The notes beneath the pieces were generated by a model that saw nothing but the letters and a program-made list of their open reading frames with translations, was not told the DNA's origin and searched no databases. The translations under genes and the position numbers were made by a program. A stretch of DNA of 64,000 nt from contig CM032666.1 of the NCBI GenBank assembly GCA_019095985.1, forward strand, positions 10,775,909 through 10,839,908. Reading direction: 5' to 3'. Shown in pieces: positions 61,447-64,000 of the stretch; position 1 is the first letter of the stretch; the number at the start of each line of letters is the position of its first letter. Origin of the DNA: Streblospio benedicti. Taxonomy: Eukaryota; Annelida; Polychaeta; Spionida; Spionidae.

Positions 61447-61719
61447 CCATTACGAGCGTCCAGGGTCTATGTGTATACTGCCATACACTGTCACGTTTAT
61501 TCTCGTATATGCAATACTCTCAATGCGATTATCCTCATTACATGAAAAAAACACCCACACGCAATAAAACTGAACCTGGCAAATAAATATATGAAGTATG
61601 AAGCCAGACGGTAACTTAAACACGTGTAGAGGCGCGAATCCCGGCAGCCGACATCAATCACGTTATCTTTTCCCACCAGGCGGCGCGATCTGTCATTTAG
61701 CCGAGTGTTACCAACTCAC

Positions 61720-61748
61720 GGGGGGGGGGGGGGGGGGGGGGGGGGGGG
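61720..61748. repeat. (G)n homopolymer
   Basis: A run of about 29 G. The length is probably unreliable in the assembly. Confidence 0.95.
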
Positions 61749-61759
61749 AACTATGACTT

Positions 61760-64000
61760 CTTATGCTTCTGCAAGGTAGGAGGTATCTATGGCAGTGCTC
61801 ATAATTGGGCAGTCTCCTCTATCAAATAATCAGTTAAAGGTTTCATATATTACACGTCAAATCTGGATTGTCAAATCTTCATTAATGCCCCTCGATAATT
61901 TGACCTTTTTCTCACACACTTCCCAGATCGAGGTTTTCAGAGAGGTGCAACATTGTATCTCATGGATTATTTTCCTCGGAGATTTTGCCGAAACTGGCCT
62001 TATAAGAGGGTTGGGTGCTCTTTTAACCCTGGATTAGTCGCTTTCTACTACGCAAAGCCCCTGTGTCTTCTACCGGAAGGTAGCTAGAAACGCGCTGGCA
62101 GATGCTATATCCATATACGGGCTCGGTCGGGCCTCAAACCCATGACCCTCACTGTACGACTTACAGAAGAAAATATGACAACCTGCATAGGCAGATCCAG
62201 GTTTTTGGAAAGGGGGGGAGGCGCACTTAAGGAAAAGGGGGAGGGGGGGCGCACTTCGGGATTTCATGAAAAACCCTATGAAAATGAAGTATTTTGGTGG
62301 GAAAAGGGGGGCGTGTGCCCCCGCGCCCCTGCCTATGACCTGACCTACTGAAATGGAAGACATGGCTCGCAATGTAACAGATCTAAACTCAGAGTGGACA
62401 ATCCCAAATATTTAAATATAAATTGGTATTGAAACTCAATCATTCATAGACAGAGTATTACTCACGTTGTCGTCATACGCCCTGTTTAAAAAAAGGTCGA
62501 ATCTCTCCCTGTAATATTCATCTCCCGTTGCTGCACAGTTATTCAGGGGTGCACACTTGTGACTGTCAGACTTGGGCCTGAGGTCCTTATCTGGGTGGCC
62601 GCAAGCCACCGGGAAAGTGGGCCTCTGTTCTGCGGTAGGGCGAGTGGTTCAAACGTCTGTGGTGGGAACTCTCGGAGAGAATAAGTTGATTACAAGTATT
62701 ATTCCACACGTAGTGATTGATAGCATGTCTGCTGATGTATAATGTCATAGTGGAGACTTTTGACGTGAGTTTATTGGCATTAAAAGCCAGAGCTTGAAAT
62801 CATGGAATTGCTTAGAAATGGTGGAGAAACAATCTTCTAAAAGGATGACTTCTGTGATGCAGCTGCTTTACTTAGCATTCGTTCCCCTCATGCCCAATCC
62901 CCAATAGGTGGCAGATCGAGGCTTTCAGCAAATGGTGGGGTAACGCGTTCTATATGGAGGAAGATGCCCCGTGGTATTGAAACTTATATACGATATAGGG
63001 CATCATGTTTTTCAGGGGAATTGCGAGCTTCGCCTGCCTCGTCAGTATCTGCCAGTGAGTTTGTCAAAGTGGCATACACATACACAAAGCAAACATGCTA
63101 TTATTAGCTAACTATATTCCAACTAACCAGGACACAGAACATATTCTGTTGTAGCTAGATTTGAGAACATGTTTGAATCATTTCTTATCTATGGCAGTCA
63201 ATTACCCACATGCTTACACTAATTAGAAACATAATAACTTGTGCAATCAACGTATCCTCAGCCAGCATGTTCTGAGGAGGTGTAGACCTACCCTAACACA
63301 TAGGACCACCTTTATGGTTAATACAAACAATGCAGGATGGATTCTAGCATCACATTCAGATTTAGAGACATAAGCCTGAAATCACACAATTGAACCTGCG
63401 ACCACCTTTATAAAGAGACGACCTCTATCAAAAGACAATTTCTCACTGCAGCTGTTCACAGGCTTCAGAAAGAGAAGACCATAAACATTCATACAGCGAC
63501 CACCCGTTTAACGAGACAGGTTGAAGACCGGGACATGCAAATACTATATCTACAAGCATTCCGAAATGTAAATGCAATTGTTCGCCCATCTGTTAGCCGC
63601 CCCCCCCCCCCCACACACACACAAAGGAAAAAGAAACAAAAAAGAAATAAAAAGAAAGAAACAAGGATAGATTACATGATATGAAGATACAAGCCGCTGC
63701 ACGCGAAACTTCACGTAAACCTCACTTCCAGGGATCAATTTAAGCTTACGCAGGCGCACTGCTAATAGGACTGAACTAATATATGGGCATTTCTCTCCAT
63801 TTTGCTCCCTGAGCACAATCTATGTGTCTCCTCGCCTTTGCATGCATGGACCTGTAATCGTCGTCTTTGTCGTATTTATCATTGTTGTCTTAGTTGCTGT
63901 CATCTTTATTGTTTTCTCTGTCATGGTCTTTGTCATCTTCTTTGTTGCCCTGTTAGCCGTAAAGAGTCTATGTCGTAAGTTGCCATTTTTTTCATTGTCG
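61760..64000. other. Intergenic DNA with repeat pieces
   Basis: Holds a possible tRNA-derived piece near 62090-62155 (minus strand B box GGGTTTGAGGCC), a GCAGATCCAGG-type repeat at about 62188-62345 with G-runs, a worn AAGACCACC-type piece at 63380-63530, and low-complexity GTC/TTT triplets at 63850-63960. No gene supported. Confidence 0.4.

Noticed and set aside
63850-63960. GTC/TTT triplet run as a possible coding exon
   Set aside because: Low-complexity imperfect triplets give Lys/Thr-rich text in one minus-strand frame only, without splice sites or a family match.

Overview
The window looks like intergenic and intron-rich DNA from a marine invertebrate nuclear genome. It has low GC and short exons with GT/AG introns, and it is full of MITEs, SINE-like pieces, LINE remnants and long CA microsatellites. 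A 100-base N gap at 40932-41031 shows it is an assembled scaffold. A Cys-x-Trp-Lys-x-Cys peptide precursor and an astacin/EGF/CUB/TSP1 protease fit a lophotrochozoan (perhaps mollusc-like) animal, but the sequence alone does not prove the phylum.

Three genes could be read across splice junctions. (1) On the minus strand, 26995 down to 14671, lies a secreted astacin metalloprotease with 18 visible exons. All 17 junctions keep frame and give 724 residues: propeptide, zinc protease, EGF-like, CUB, EMI-like Cys module, TSP1 and a second Cys module. The signal-peptide exon is not found; a minus-strand TATA box at 34602-34611 beside a GC-rich stretch is a candidate start region. (2) On the plus strand, 49878-54083, three exons encode a complete 164-residue secreted peptide precursor. 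It has a signal peptide, a Lys-Arg site and a terminal peptide with the ring CIWKIC, resembling urotensin II/somatostatin-type peptides. A TATA box and a CRE-like site lie upstream. (3) On the minus strand, 59350 down to 57778, two exons encode an unrecognised acidic protein of 283 residues. Part of a fourth gene (PAN-like and SRCR exons) lies at 6093-7311 on the minus strand.

Mobile DNA fills most of the rest. 0.5-1.7 kb holds a broken LINE. 3.2-5.4 kb holds a small LTR element (TRIM-like) whose terminal repeats carry a tRNA-type Pol III promoter; one repeat is split by a 797-bp DNA transposon with an 8-bp target duplication. 8.5-11.9 kb is a 3.3-kb element with about 125-bp terminal inverted repeats, carrying a broken gene of a common but poorly described family (PIN-like motifs plus a Cys-rich tail). 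41.7-46.1 kb is a nested region with two near-identical tyrosine-recombinase fossils, a pair of 290-bp inverted arms and tandem repeats, next to the N gap. Several MITE families recur across the window.

The strongest leads are the peptide precursor, the tRNA-promoter LTR element, and the inverted-repeat transposon carrying the PIN-like/Cys-rich gene.
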